From assembly GCF_019966545.1 (NCBI RefSeq), contig NZ_JAIMIC010000003.1, positions 1-64,000 of the forward strand: a stretch of 64,000 bases of DNA. The letters are read 5' to 3'. Shown in pieces: positions 10,801 through 18,638 of the stretch. Source of the DNA: Heliomarina baculiformis (GTDB lineage Bacteria > Pseudomonadota > Alphaproteobacteria > Rhodobacterales > Rhodobacteraceae). A program made the position numbers and the translations under genes. The number at the start of each line of letters is the position of its first letter. Position 1 is the stretch's first letter. The notes beneath the pieces are model-generated. The model saw nothing but the letters and a program-made list of their open reading frames with translations, was not told the DNA's origin and made no database searches.

Positions 10801-13480
10801 CTTCGAAGCGGTCCGGTTCCCATTCGTAATCCGGTTCGCCCTTGAAGATCACCGCCGCATCGGTTTGGGCAAGGATCTTGGTCAGCGTCACGTTGCGCGC
10901 GTTCTCATAGGCGGTCTTGAGCGTACGTCCTGCCTCGGGCGCCGGATCCGAGCGATAGCCCTGCAGGAAAGCGCGGTCGGTGAAGGCCTCGATAAAGGCA
11001 AGCTGACGGCCATCAATATAATAGCCGCGACCGTTCGGATCTTCGCCAGACACCTCGGCCCACCGGTAGAGGATCGAATCCATCCGGCCAAGCGCATCCT
11101 GATCGGGATCAAAGACCTCCTTCGCCGAAAGCGCGGCCAATTCGGCGACAAGCTTTTCCAGTTCGCCGTCGCGCGCCATGGCGGTGTGCAGATCGGGCAG
11201 CATGCCATAGCCGCGCAGGTGGGGCAGGGCAAAGGCATCGGGATCAAACGGCACGTCGCCCTGCGCGCGGGTCAGCACGTTGTCATAGGCAAACCAGACA
11301 TCCGAGATTTCGCGGGTCTGGCCCTTGTCGTTGGTGTAGCTCGAAATATGGGTGACGCGGTTGTCAGCGATCATGCCTGTGCCAAGCGCGGCATCCAGCT
11401 TGATCGAGACCACGCCGGATTTCTCGAGGCTTTTCAGCTCGCCCGGATCGGAATCGCCGTCCTGATTGAGATCACGCCAGAGGACGAGATCCTTAAAGGC
11501 GTCGTCTTTCTTGTCGATCACCCCGTCAAAATTGGAATCGAGCACCGCGAGATTGGTGAAACCGTCAACGGTTTCGGTGCCGAAGAGCTCGGAGTGATCG
11601 TCGATTTCGTCATTGTTGTTGCTGTCGATGGCAAGCAGGCCGTCGTCGGATTTCACCCAGCCGCTGACTTCGCGCATGCCGTCGTTGTCGATGTCCCAGA
11701 AAACCGCGCCCTTGGAGGAAATCGAGGACAGCTCCAGCCCGTCGCCATCGAGGTCGAGAATAAGAGGCGAGGCTTCGGTGCGGGCCGTGGTACTACGGTC
11801 GCGCACGTCCTCGGCATATTCGACCGGGGCGGTATCGTCGCCCGTCCACCATTCGACAAGACCGTCCCAGAACCCGCCGATCCGCTCAAACCCTGTGTTG
11901 ATCGCTTCCTTGATTTGGTCGAGGAAATCCGCGCCCCAGTCGTCGGGGTTGCTGGAGTGATCGCGGAAATTGTCGGTCAGATCGTCAAAGGCCTGTTCCA
12001 GCCAGTCGCGGCCCTTGCCAAAGATATTGGCACCGTAATCGATGACGTCCGACCCGGTATCGCGCAGCCAGTCGAGCGTGTTATCGGCCATTTCATTGGC
12101 CTGCGTGCCGATGTCTTTCCAGGTGTTGACCACGTCCTTGCCAAAGTCGGTGGACTGATCGATGACCCAACCGGCCAGCTTGTTAAGCTTGTCGGCCTTG
12201 TCCGCCACCCATGCGCCGGTGCTGTCGAGCGAATCCTGCGCCCAGACGGCAAAGTCACCCATTTGCTTGTCGAAGAATTTGAGCGCCGCGTCCTTGGCGT
12301 CACTGATGCTATCAAGCGCCTTTCCCGCCTGGTTCGTGGTCCATTTGGTGCTGGTGCTCCATGCCTCCGAAGCTGTGTCCCAGCCGTGGCGCAGCGCCTG
12401 TTCGGCAACCTGAAGCCCCCGGGTACCGATCTCGCCCAGATCCTCGCCAAGATCGATCGCGGCATTCCACCCGGCATTGCCTGTTTCGATGAACAGGTTC
12501 GCGCCTTCGGTGCCGATCCAGCGAAAGGCCTCGACCGCCGCCCCGGTCATCGCATCGGTGATCAACCGTTTGGTTTCAGGCACTTCAGCGGCAAGTCTGG
12601 GGATCTGCGACAGCGCGGTCCATGTTTCGTCAAGATCGACATTCGTCAGCGTGCCGGGCCCACCAAGAGCCAGTTTGCCGATCCAGGTGGCGAGCGGCTT
12701 GTAAATTCCCGGATTGGCCGTCTGGATCGCCTCGTTGTCGTAATAGCCCGGCGTGCCGGTCTTGGCTCCGGCAATCGCCGCGTCCGTGTAATTGCCCAGC
12801 TTGTGATCCGAATAGAGGCCGCCGGGCAGCAGGTTCGGGTTTGCCACGACGCTGGTTGCTCCAAGGTGATCGCCGCCGGTTTTCGACACCAGATCGCGGT
12901 CGATGTAGAGGTTGAGCATCTCAGCACCGCTCAGCCGCGCGGTATCCAGTGCCCCGCCGTTATTTTCACGGATGGCGTGTTCCGCACCGGGGGCCGACTG
13001 GGTGTGGAGGTTCATGTCCGACACGCGCTTGTCATAGGTCCCGGCTGTTTCGTAGATCGCATATTGCGCCAGCGCACCCCCAAGGCTGTGACCGGCAAAG
13101 GTGACTTCGTCGCCGCTTTTCCAGTTGGTCTGAAGGAAGGAATTGACCTGAGACCGGGCTTCGTCCCACTGCGCCCAGCCGATGCTGGCCACGTCATCGT
13201 AGAAATCGCGCGCTTCCTGCGACCCCTTGAACGCGACGACCACATCGCCGGTCGCATCGTTCTTCAGCCCAAACGCCTGCAACCCGTCCTTGGTATCGCC
13301 CTCGATGATCGTGACCACTCGATATTCGGCCAGCGGAGACTTGCTGCCCACTGAATCTGCCCCGAGATCGAGATCCTTGAGCTTGGTCCCGGCACCTTGT
13401 TTCTGAAGCTGTTTTCGGATCGTGTCCGCATTGATATAGGCGAATTCAGAGGCATCGCGGCCAAGGGTGGCGTTCGTCAT
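4880..13480 (-). CDS. Giant RTX calcium-binding protein with N-terminal class 3 lipase domain
   Basis: 2866 residues, probably exported by type I secretion because it has no N-terminal signal and its C-terminus is RTX-like. Residues about 1-250 form an alpha/beta-hydrolase of the class 3 lipase type, with nucleophile elbow GHSLGG at 130-135 (Ser132) and downstream Asp and His candidates (YIDRDLVSKTGGDHLG). A long amphipathic helical region (about 280-560, many W and D repeats) follows. Then comes an acidic segment rich in DxDxDG loops (LILDLDGDGLEL, DSNNNDEIDDHSELFG) that is common in RTX exoproteins. From about 975 to the end there are 13 modules of RTX nonapeptides, each linked to a beta-rich segment. 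No type I secretion genes are in the window. Extracellular lipase/esterase or adhesin-like roles are inferred. Confidence 0.9.
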   Translation of the reverse strand: MTNATLGRDASEFAYINADTIRKQLQKQGAGTKLKDLDLGADSVGSKSPLAEYRVVTIIEGDTKDGLQAFGLKNDATGDVVVAFKGSQEARDFYDDVASIGWAQWDEARSQVNSFLQTNWKSGDEVTFAGHSLGGALAQYAIYETAGTYDKRVSDMNLHTQSAPGAEHAIRENNGGALDTARLSGAEMLNLYIDRDLVSKTGGDHLGATSVVANPNLLPGGLYSDHKLGNYTDAAIAGAKTGTPGYYDNEAIQTANPGIYKPLATWIGKLALGGPGTLTNVDLDETWTALSQIPRLAAEVPETKRLITDAMTGAAVEAFRWIGTEGANLFIETGNAGWNAAIDLGEDLGEIGTRGLQVAEQALRHGWDTASEAWSTSTKWTTNQAGKALDSISDAKDAALKFFDKQMGDFAVWAQDSLDSTGAWVADKADKLNKLAGWVIDQSTDFGKDVVNTWKDIGTQANEMADNTLDWLRDTGSDVIDYGANIFGKGRDWLEQAFDDLTDNFRDHSSNPDDWGADFLDQIKEAINTGFERIGGFWDGLVEWWTGDDTAPVEYAEDVRDRSTTARTEASPLILDLDGDGLELSSISSKGAVFWDIDNDGMREVSGWVKSDDGLLAIDSNNNDEIDDHSELFGTETVDGFTNLAVLDSNFDGVIDKKDDAFKDLVLWRDLNQDGDSDPGELKSLEKSGVVSIKLDAALGTGMIADNRVTHISSYTNDKGQTREISDVWFAYDNVLTRAQGDVPFDPDAFALPHLRGYGMLPDLHTAMARDGELEKLVAELAALSAKEVFDPDQDALGRMDSILYRWAEVSGEDPNGRGYYIDGRQLAFIEAFTDRAFLQGYRSDPAPEAGRTLKTAYENARNVTLTKILAQTDAAVIFKGEPDYEWEPDRFEEPLKLNFKASKKLAKDYEKSGADMAGVWTNLIRVIDTAIDIDTMSRKQAKKLDKVMSKFDGDTGITVDAVLSEIYPAQSLGLNGTSGDDNLRGGGGRDSLSTGVGNDSLFGLRGDDNLNAGEGDDILNGGAGNDLMFGGNGDDIYYYSSGFDTIVDTSGNDRLRIQKKFDLSDMAFLKSQANELDLEIYASGELIVRIEGFYGTNGAIELLELKDGTIFDLERQAQGIVGTRKGDVLRGDVNEFILSDRIIGLAGKDIIKGGKGSDVLEGQGGNDKLKGGKGDDIQIGGAGKDMLIGGAGIDISRGGMGNDTYKARGKETIIEDGGTDTVMMRKGLTEKDITLYRTALSDDLTIETRKDSILVQGHFTEGGGIEQLKLKNKNGSSTLNIADMAIETRGSDANDYLRGDEGGVARKDVLRGGLGIDRIYGYEDDDTLDGGAGDDYLYGANGNDTLIGGLGNDWMYGGADGDSYVVGLGDDFVQDYEYQGGKADRIVLDRNFGLGDLDFARMLDGDLLISWKGGSVRIDNAYREAYAIEKLELAGGRVVNLTSQAVVTRGTEDGENIYGNREALGSHDDKIVALGGDDRLYGQDGNDTLDGGEGDDDMYGGIGADRYLVGSGDDFISDYGTDTDGKDRVVLAPGISAADISYARNSDGDLVISWKGGSARIDNAFSKRYAVELLEFANGSTVDLTSISADTLGTNGGETIYGNRADYGGRDDTIYGLDGDDYLYGFDGADILDGGEGDDQLEGGADGDIYHVGFGHDLIRDYGSGASSEGKDRIEMATGIAPGDVSYRRTIDSALMIEWTTGSVQIDYAFDARYAVETLAFANGTSVDLTKLALPTIGTSSNDYIYGNTEDYGGIDDKLYGLEGDDRLNGYDGNDRLDGGDGDDQMNGGDGDDIYLPGAGENFIQDSGGADTLLLGAGISASDLDYTRYSNGTLLVDWGSGSVSIQSAYDQSRAIETLQFANGGKIALTDAFAPTVGTNANDSLGGNREELGSRDDYLVGRDGNDTLYGYDGADILEGGDGDDTIYGGEGADTYRAGEGDDYIIDAGKSDLSDGPDTIRLAAGITQAMVTYQAYSNGDLLISWGTGSARVAYAFDQRYAVERLVYDNGVTVDLTTLAVTITGTNGSETIYGNDEEFGTRDDVITGLDGDDAIYGYDGNDTLDGGLGDDKLYGAAGEDEYIVGQGHDLINDYGDTSDGDDYLNFVAGIDAGDLSFLLVDNQHLRVAWEDGSVQVQNWSTARYQVEKARLADGTIIDLVTQAKTAYTTPPNKYFYGDAGNNSLTGEDGNDRLYGYAGADTLEGGLGNDTLQGGDGGDTYKVGDGDDEITDYGSSGSAADVIQLKSGINPGDVSFSRDSSGTLMLDWKGGSVAIKNAFSKNYAVETLRYGNGTTQDLTTISVATIGTGGNDNLRGNRETLGSRNDTLRGFDGDDQLYGYDGNDILDGGLGDDNLYGAEGGDIYLVGDGDDYISDRGTTGDSDDEVRLKSGINPGDVTMRLQNGDIWIGWDDGSVTIDNGFDNSYAVEKLRYGNGIVVDLTSLALETHGTTADDTLYGNRGDFGSRNDLLVGLDGDDTMYGYDGNDRLSGGLGDDSMYGAEGGDTYYVGDGHDLIWDYGQTGDPKDVIRMKSGVSASDVSYSRSNGSLIAEWADGSFTIQNAFRSTYAVEQLIYSDGTTVDLTKIAAPTFGTNANDTVSGNNGDIGSKTDVIYGLDGDDRLYGYDGDDTLIGGFGNDTMYGAAGADIYLVGDGHDKISDYGDSADKADVIKLKSGISASDVSYTLTSSSELVIHWDSGSVTIQYAFNKRYAIETLQFADGTKEDLTSINAELRGTGGNDTLSGNRADLGSINDRMFGLDGDDRLYGYDGNDWMDGGLGDDFLYGSTGDDTYVASEGSDTFDDSRSDSLDTILFNSVSSVDELSFARSGTYDLSISWAKGDILLKNHYYSDEYAFERLMFDDGSWTVLSV
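5060..10555 (-). repeat. 13 tandem RTX modules, about 420-430 bp period
   Basis: Inside the giant RTX gene. Each module encodes a GTxxND-x-YGNR-like lead, GLDGDDxLYGYDGNDxLDGG nonapeptides (Ca2+-binding parallel beta-roll), a DxYxVGxGDDxIxDYG strand and a segment of the form (S/A)DVSYxR-x-GxLxxxWxxGSxxIxxAF-x-YAVExLxxxxGTxxDL. Modules 4-13 are the most alike. Modules 1-3 diverge and carry extra KGGKG-type repeats. The DNA copies have diverged in sequence, so the array is old or under diversifying pressure rather than a fresh amplification. Confidence 0.9.
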
Positions 13481-13541
13481 GGGAAAAGGCCTTTGTCAAA
13501 AAACTTGGTCGGAAAAGGTGGGCGAAGGGGTAAAAACGTAC

Positions 13542-14519
13542 TTAGTTCAAACAGATACTGGCAGTCATAAGTCGGGGCTTCGAGGCTTCGAAACCGTCCT
13601 GCTGCGCGACCCAGAACAGGTGGCAGCCGTCCGGCGACACCCTGAGTGTTTCTGGCATCAGGTCGGTTGAATGGATGGAGGTCCAGCCGCTGACCTCGGC
13701 ATAGATCCCGGCGATGTTGTCGGTGTCGCGGGTGCCGCCGGTCGTTGCGAAGATCAGCCCGTCACGTGTCATGTCGATGCGATAGCTGCCCTTGGCGTTC
13801 CATTCCGCCCAAGGCACGTAAGAGGTGATGGGGTCATCACCAACCGAGAGATCCCAGACCGGAATCCCCGGCAGATCGGCCTTGAAGTCGGCACGGCGGC
13901 GGCCTGACCAAGCCGGGTAGACAAGGAAATGGCCGGCTGCAAAACCCGCCGCCGACATTGGCTGAACGCAGACCGGATCAAGCATCAGTTCAACATCGCT
14001 TTGCCATTGGCCCAGCACGTCCTCATCGTCGTAAAGCACCAGTTCCGCGCCTTCGGGATGTTCGATCAGCCCGGCCCAGACCTGACCGTTCGTTCCAAGC
14101 GCTGACTGCCTGCCGAAACGCGGCTCCATTGCAAGGTTCATCTCGGCTTCGCGGTTCAGGCAGTGGTCGAAGGCATCCGGGTCTGTCGCCTCGGTCGCGT
14201 CCCGCTGCCAGTGCAGGCTGTTGCCATTGGCATCGGTCAGCAACAGGCCGCCCGTTGGCAGGGGGCAATGGCCCGGTCCGTCAAGCATGAGAATGGTTTC
14301 GGGCGCGCGGTCCGTCCCGGTAACGATCAGCGCATAATCCGCGCCCTGCGACCCCGGCCTCTCCGCGATCACGGCGACCGTTGCATCGTCAAGCCAATAG
14401 CTGTTTTCGGTCGGGTGCCAGTTGTCGCCAAGCGCCAGTTCCTGAACGGCAAGACGCTCCAGAACGGTGGACCCGGCCGTCACCGGCGTTGCCCCGATGA
14501 GCAGGACCGCGCATAGCAT
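13542..14519 (-). CDS. Secreted hypothetical protein, possibly beta-propeller-like
   Basis: Not recognised. From ATG 14519 the product has 325 residues with an N-terminal signal (LCAVLLIGATPVTA). The body has repeating short blocks typical of WD40 or TolB-like propellers (YWLDDATVAVIAERPG, YRIDMTRDGLIFATTGG, LRVSPDGCHLFWVAQQDG), which suggests a beta-propeller fold. The frame stays open upstream to another possible start at 14600, but that adds a non-signal-like leader. It lies on the same strand as the RTX gene, ending 61 bp before it, so the two could be co-transcribed. Confidence 0.6.
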   Translation of the reverse strand: MLCAVLLIGATPVTAGSTVLERLAVQELALGDNWHPTENSYWLDDATVAVIAERPGSQGADYALIVTGTDRAPETILMLDGPGHCPLPTGGLLLTDANGNSLHWQRDATEATDPDAFDHCLNREAEMNLAMEPRFGRQSALGTNGQVWAGLIEHPEGAELVLYDDEDVLGQWQSDVELMLDPVCVQPMSAAGFAAGHFLVYPAWSGRRRADFKADLPGIPVWDLSVGDDPITSYVPWAEWNAKGSYRIDMTRDGLIFATTGGTRDTDNIAGIYAEVSGWTSIHSTDLMPETLRVSPDGCHLFWVAQQDGFEASKPRLMTASICLN

Positions 14520-14830
14520 TTTGACCGGATAAAGGTCATGCCCCACGCCGCGCGTCCTGTTGGACCCGCGCACGAAAGTTGCGAAGTAACACGCCTGCAC
14601 CTGTTGAAATCACCCCGATTGCCCCCCGGAAACCCGCCAGCCGCTTGTTTTTGACTGGAATCATAGAAAATACGAATCAAAATGTCGCAAATGCGCTGCG
14701 GGGAGAATAGCCGCGCGCGATCCTTTGCGGCAACTTTAGATGGCTATCATTTTCGAAAAAGTGGGATGGGGTGTTTGCCACTCTCTTCCAAGCGGGGCAG
14801 GATGGGGCGGACGGAAAGAAAAGGATTACG
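14520..14830. other. Divergent intergenic region (311 bp)
   Basis: Lies between the leftward secreted hypothetical gene and the rightward amidohydrolase gene. It is locally AT-rich around 14650-14680, with a TTGACT hexamer at 14651-14656 that could be a -35 element. I do not see a convincing -10 at the right spacing, nor any RNA gene or strong hairpin. AAGGAT just before ATG 14831 is the ribosome-binding site of the amidohydrolase. Confidence 0.4.
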
Positions 14831-15994
14831 ATGTCATACCAGCTTGGCAACAGCGATATCGTGGAACTGACCGAATGGCGGCGCGAGCTGCACCGTTTCC
14901 CCGAGATCAGCGGCGAAGAGGCGCAGACCGCCAGACGGGTCGAAGACCGGCTGCGTTTGCTTGGCCCGGATCGTATCCTGACCGGGCTTGGCGGACACGG
15001 TGTCGCGGCGGTGTTCGACGGTGCTGCCGAGGGGCCGGGTATGATGATCCGCTGCGAACTCGACGCGCTGCCAATCCCCGAGATTTCTACCTTTGAACAT
15101 CGCTCGAGGGTGCTGGGCAAAGGGCATTTCTGCGGGCATGATGGGCACATGAGCATGGTCATGGCCGTGGCGCGGGCCCTGTCGCGGCAGCGGCCGGAAA
15201 AGGGGCGCGTGGTGCTGATGTTCCAGCCCGCCGAAGAGGACGGGTCGGGCGCAGCGGCGGTTATCTCCGATCCGCGATTTGATGAGATACGGACGGATTA
15301 TGCGCTGTCGCTGCACAACATACCGGGCCTGCCGCTTGGGTCGGTTTCGCTGCGCCGGGGGCCGGTCAACTGTGCCTCGCGCGGCATGCGCATCGGGCTG
15401 AACGGTCGCACCGCCCATGCCTCTGACCCGGCGACCGGGGTTTCCCCGATGGCGGCGCTGGCAAGGCTGATGCCGGAACTGACGGCGCTGGGTCGCGGCA
15501 ACGGTCCCGAGGATGCCGGTTTCACACTTGCGACGGTGACCCATACCCGGCTGGGCGAGCCGACCTTCGGAGTCGCGCCCGGACAAGCCGAGCTGTGGGT
15601 CACGTTGCGCACCATGCTGGATGCGGACATGGCCGATCTGGTCGAGAGCGCCGAGGCGCTGGTTGCGGAATGTGCCGTCGATGCAGGGCTGGAACACCAG
15701 ATCGACTATCACGACGTGTTCCGCCACTGCGAGAACCACCCGGACGCGGTCGAGTTACTGACCCGTGCGGTGACGGCCGAGGGGCTTAGCCCCGGTGAAG
15801 CAGGCCAACCCATGCGTGCGTCAGAGGATTTCGGCCGCTTCGGCGATCATGCCAAGGCGGCGATGTTCCTTTTGGGCGCGGGCGAAAGCTGCCCGAACCT
15901 GCATAACCCGGATTACGATTTCCCCGACGAGCTGATACCCATCGGCGCGCGGATCTTCCTGCGCGCCGTGGATCAACTGCTGAACGAGACCTAG
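14831..15994 (+). CDS. M20 family amidohydrolase (hippurate hydrolase/aminoacylase-like)
   Basis: Probable zinc-dependent hydrolase of N-acyl amino acids or similar amides. The 387-residue protein starts at ATG 14831, behind AAGGAT. It shows the M20D pattern: [11 protein letters not shown] near the N-terminus, the metal-site blocks [13 protein letters not shown] and [12 protein letters not shown], the catalytic Glu region [15 protein letters not shown], and the dimerisation-domain motif [15 protein letters not shown]. Length is normal for the family. The 3' end overlaps metG convergently by 4 bp. The substrate cannot be read from sequence; hippurate, indole-acetyl amino acids and N-acetyl amino acids are all possible. 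Confidence 0.85.
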   Translation: MSYQLGNSDIVELTEWRRELHRFPEISGEEAQTARRVEDRLRLLGPDRILTGLGGHGVAAVFDGAAEGPGMMIRCELDALPIPEISTFEHRSRVLGKGHFCGHDGHMSMVMAVARALSRQRPEKGRVVLMFQPAEEDGSGAAAVISDPRFDEIRTDYALSLHNIPGLPLGSVSLRRGPVNCASRGMRIGLNGRTAHASDPATGVSPMAALARLMPELTALGRGNGPEDAGFTLATVTHTRLGEPTFGVAPGQAELWVTLRTMLDADMADLVESAEALVAECAVDAGLEHQIDYHDVFRHCENHPDAVELLTRAVTAEGLSPGEAGQPMRASEDFGRFGDHAKAAMFLLGAGESCPNLHNPDYDFPDELIPIGARIFLRAVDQLLNET

Positions 15995-17700
15995 CTGCGG
16001 GTGCCCGAGAAACGCGCCTGCCAATCCTCACGATCTTCATCGCTGATCTTGGCAAAGAGAACGTCCGGCACGCTAAATTCATGGCCGATTGGCAGGGCAG
16101 ATAGGGCCGAGGCCACATCGTCCGGCCAGCCGGTATCCAGCGTGTTCATCGAGCTTAGCATCCGGGCCGCAGCATCGGGGATGAAGGGCGCCGAGAGCAC
16201 CGCGTAAAGACGGATCAGGTTCAGGCCCAGACGGACCTGCATCGCGGCTTTCTCGGGATCTTCCTTGAAGGTCGACCACGGCGCGGCGGCTTGCAAATAT
16301 TCGTTGCCCAGCACCCAGATCGCACGCAGCTCCTGCGCCGACTTACGTACTTCCATCGCGTCCATGAAACCCTGGTACGCGGTGATGCGGGTGGTCAGGT
16401 TGGCAATCAGCTCGGCTTCGGGCGCGCCTTGTTCGCAACCTTCGGGCACGGTTTCACCGAACTTGGAGCGGCAGAACTTGGTGATGCGGCTGACGAAGTT
16501 GCCCAGCACATCCGCAAGGTCCTTGTTGACCGAGGACTGAAAGTTTTCCCAGGTGAATTCACTGTCCGAGCTTTCCGGCGCATGGGACAGCAGCCACCAG
16601 CGCCAGTAATCCGAGGGCAGGATTTCAAGCGCCTGATCCATGAACACGCCGCGCCCCTGGCTGGTCGAGAACTGGCCACCGTCATAGTTCAGGTAGTTGA
16701 AAGATTTGAGGTGGTCGACCATCTTCCACGGCTCGCCCGATCCCAGCAGGGTGGCCGGGAAGCCGAGCGTGTGGAAAGGCACGTTGTCCTTGCCCATGAA
16801 CTGGACATAGCGCACGTCATCGGCCCCCTTGTCGGTCCGCCACCAGCGTTCCCAGTCATTGCCGGTCGCCTCGGCCCATTCCTCGGCACAGGCGATGTAT
16901 TCGATGGGGGCGTCGAACCAGACGTAGAACACCTTGCCTTCCATGCCGGGCCAGTCTTCTTCGCCCTTTTTCACCGCGATGCCCCAGTCGAGGTCGCGGG
17001 TGATGCCGCGATCTTGCAAGCCGTCGCCATCATGCAGCCATTTCTTGGCGATGGAAACGGTGAGGATCGGCCAGTCGGTTTTCGTATCGATCCACTTGTC
17101 GAGATCGTCGCGCAGGGCGGACTGACGAAGGAACAGGTGCTTGGTCTCGCGCACTTCAAGATCGGTCGAGCCTGAGATCGCCGAGCGGGGCTCGATCAGG
17201 TCGGTCGGGTCAAGCTGCTTGGTGCAGTTTTCGCACTGGTCGCCGCGCGCCTTGTCGTAGCCGCAGTTGGGGCAGGTGCCCTCGATATAGCGGTCAGGCA
17301 GGAAACGCCCGTCGGCATTTGAAAACACCTGCTTTTCCGACACTTCGCGGATCAGCCCGGCCTCGGCCAGCTTGCCGGCGAAATGCTGGGTCAGCTTGTG
17401 GTTCTGCGGGCTGGAGGAGCGCCCGAAATGGTCAAAGCTCAGCCCGAAACGGCGCGCGATATCGGCTTGTACCTCATGCATCTCGGCGCAGTATTCCGCT
17501 ACTGGCTTGCCGGCCTTGGCAGCGGCGAGCTCGGCCGGGGTACCATGTTCGTCGGTCGCGCAGAGAAACAGGACCTCGTTGCCGCGACCGCGCAGGTAGC
17601 GGGCATAGAGATCGGCCGGAAGCTGCGAGCCGACGAGATTGCCGAGGTGTTTGACCCCGTTGATATAGGGCAGTGCGGATGTGATGAGCGTACGTGTCAT
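15991..17700 (-). CDS. metG: Methionyl-tRNA synthetase
   Basis: Charges tRNA-Met. 569 residues, matching the alphaproteobacterial MetRS. The class I HIGH motif is HLGN in [17 protein letters not shown] near the N-terminus. The zinc knuckle is [17 protein letters not shown] (about residues 143-160). The KMSKS loop is the variant QFSTSQG, and the usual lysines are not obvious in it. Both loop changes are, to my recollection, normal for this subgroup. The anticodon-binding helical domain covers the C-terminal third, and no C-terminal tRNA-binding extension is present. It overlaps the amidohydrolase stop by 4 bp. Confidence 0.95.
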   Translation of the reverse strand: MTRTLITSALPYINGVKHLGNLVGSQLPADLYARYLRGRGNEVLFLCATDEHGTPAELAAAKAGKPVAEYCAEMHEVQADIARRFGLSFDHFGRSSSPQNHKLTQHFAGKLAEAGLIREVSEKQVFSNADGRFLPDRYIEGTCPNCGYDKARGDQCENCTKQLDPTDLIEPRSAISGSTDLEVRETKHLFLRQSALRDDLDKWIDTKTDWPILTVSIAKKWLHDGDGLQDRGITRDLDWGIAVKKGEEDWPGMEGKVFYVWFDAPIEYIACAEEWAEATGNDWERWWRTDKGADDVRYVQFMGKDNVPFHTLGFPATLLGSGEPWKMVDHLKSFNYLNYDGGQFSTSQGRGVFMDQALEILPSDYWRWWLLSHAPESSDSEFTWENFQSSVNKDLADVLGNFVSRITKFCRSKFGETVPEGCEQGAPEAELIANLTTRITAYQGFMDAMEVRKSAQELRAIWVLGNEYLQAAAPWSTFKEDPEKAAMQVRLGLNLIRLYAVLSAPFIPDAAARMLSSMNTLDTGWPDDVASALSALPIGHEFSVPDVLFAKISDEDREDWQARFSGTRS

Positions 17701-17777
17701 GATGCGCCTTTTCTCGATTGGCCTTCCTGTAACGCAGTGTATGTCAAAGGACCAGCCGGGGATTGAGGCGCCGCACG

Positions 17778-17808
17778 GAAAACGCCGCCCCCGGATCGGG
17801 AACGGCGT
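17778..17808 (-). terminator. Intrinsic terminator after the lectin-like gene
   Basis: Read on the minus strand, ACGCCGTTCCCG pairs with CGGGGGCGGCGT (two G-U wobbles) around a 3-nt loop and is followed by a short T run. It lies between the lectin-like gene and metG and should uncouple them. Confidence 0.7.
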
Positions 17809-17835
17809 CGGGAAATGGATTTAGCGCTGTGTTGT

Positions 17836-18462
17836 TCAGGCGGCCTTGCGGCGACGGCGTGCGATCAGGCCGAAGATGCCGAAACCGGCAGCGGCCAGCG
17901 GCAGCGACGCGGGAACCGGCACGTTCGAGACCGGCGGCGCATCGTATTCGACGACGTATTTCTGCAGGCCACCGTTGTTGGCTCTGTCGCCCCATTTGTC
18001 GCCGGTTTCCCACCCGGCAAGGTAGTTCTGGAAGATCCAGCCATTCGGCTGTTCCACGGGCCATCCCCAGCCTTCCGCGTACCAGTTGGAATAGGTGAAG
18101 GATTCGCCATTCTGCCAGACCCAGTTGCCTTCGGAATCTCTGTCCGTGGCGCCGAGCCATGCGGTGGTGTAGGTGCCGCCGTGAAACGGCGAGCTGGCGG
18201 TAAAGGCTGCATTCACCGCGTTCAGGAAAAGCTGCTCTGCCGCGCTGGTGACAGTCGCGAGGTAGCCGGACATGCCGTTCAGCGTCGAGGAGGTCGCCGC
18301 TGCGTTGGCGCTTGTCCAGGCAATGCTCTGCCCGACGTTCCAGACGACCTCGTACCAGTGGTCGTTGCCGCCGTCCGCGGCTTTCCATTGCACAGGCGCT
18401 GCAACGGCAGGTGCCGCCAGACCCAGAGCAAGGATCGCCCCAGCGATCATTGATTTCTTCAT
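17836..18462 (-). CDS. Exported C-type-lectin-like protein with VPLPA-CTERM sorting signal
   Basis: 208 residues with an N-terminal signal peptide (SMIAGAILALGLAAPAVAA). The central domain has C-type-lectin-like features: WTSANAAATSSTLNGMSGYLATVTSAAEQ, AWLGATDRDSEGNWVWQNGE and FTYSNWYAEGWGWP. The C-terminus VPVPASLPLAAAGFGIFGLIARRRRKAA is a VPLPA/PEP-CTERM-type tripartite signal (motif, membrane helix, basic tail), processed by an exosortase-like enzyme. No exosortase gene is in the window. A cell-surface or matrix carbohydrate-binding role is likely. It has its own terminator and a palindromic upstream region. Confidence 0.85.
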   Translation of the reverse strand: MKKSMIAGAILALGLAAPAVAAPVQWKAADGGNDHWYEVVWNVGQSIAWTSANAAATSSTLNGMSGYLATVTSAAEQLFLNAVNAAFTASSPFHGGTYTTAWLGATDRDSEGNWVWQNGESFTYSNWYAEGWGWPVEQPNGWIFQNYLAGWETGDKWGDRANNGGLQKYVVEYDAPPVSNVPVPASLPLAAAGFGIFGLIARRRRKAA

Positions 18463-18519
18463 CGTAGTCCCCTTTCAGTTCAAAAATCGATACTTGTCAA
18501 AATACCGTGGGGACCTAAG

Positions 18520-18543
18520 TGACATAATTTCGCCACAATGTCA
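18520..18543. promoter_or_regulatory. Inverted repeat upstream of the lectin-like gene
   Basis: TGACAT (18520-18525) and ATGTCA (18538-18543) are perfect 6-bp arms with a 12-bp spacer, in an AT-rich patch about 60-80 bp before the lectin-like ATG. It is a candidate operator; no regulator is identified. Confidence 0.35.
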
Positions 18544-18638
18544 TTTTGCAAATGATTTCAAGCGTTTCGTCTGGGGTAAAACTGTGTTTCCGGCGGGGAA
18601 ACCTATGCGTTACGCAGGTAGAGCAGCGTTGCGGAGGC

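Noticed and set aside
8510..13354. Long plus-strand open frames (593 and 829 codons) antisense to the RTX gene
   Set aside because: They arise from the repetitive, GC-rich RTX codons read backwards (Val/Ile/Ala-rich low-complexity product). They have no domain or start signal and overlap a clearly real gene completely.
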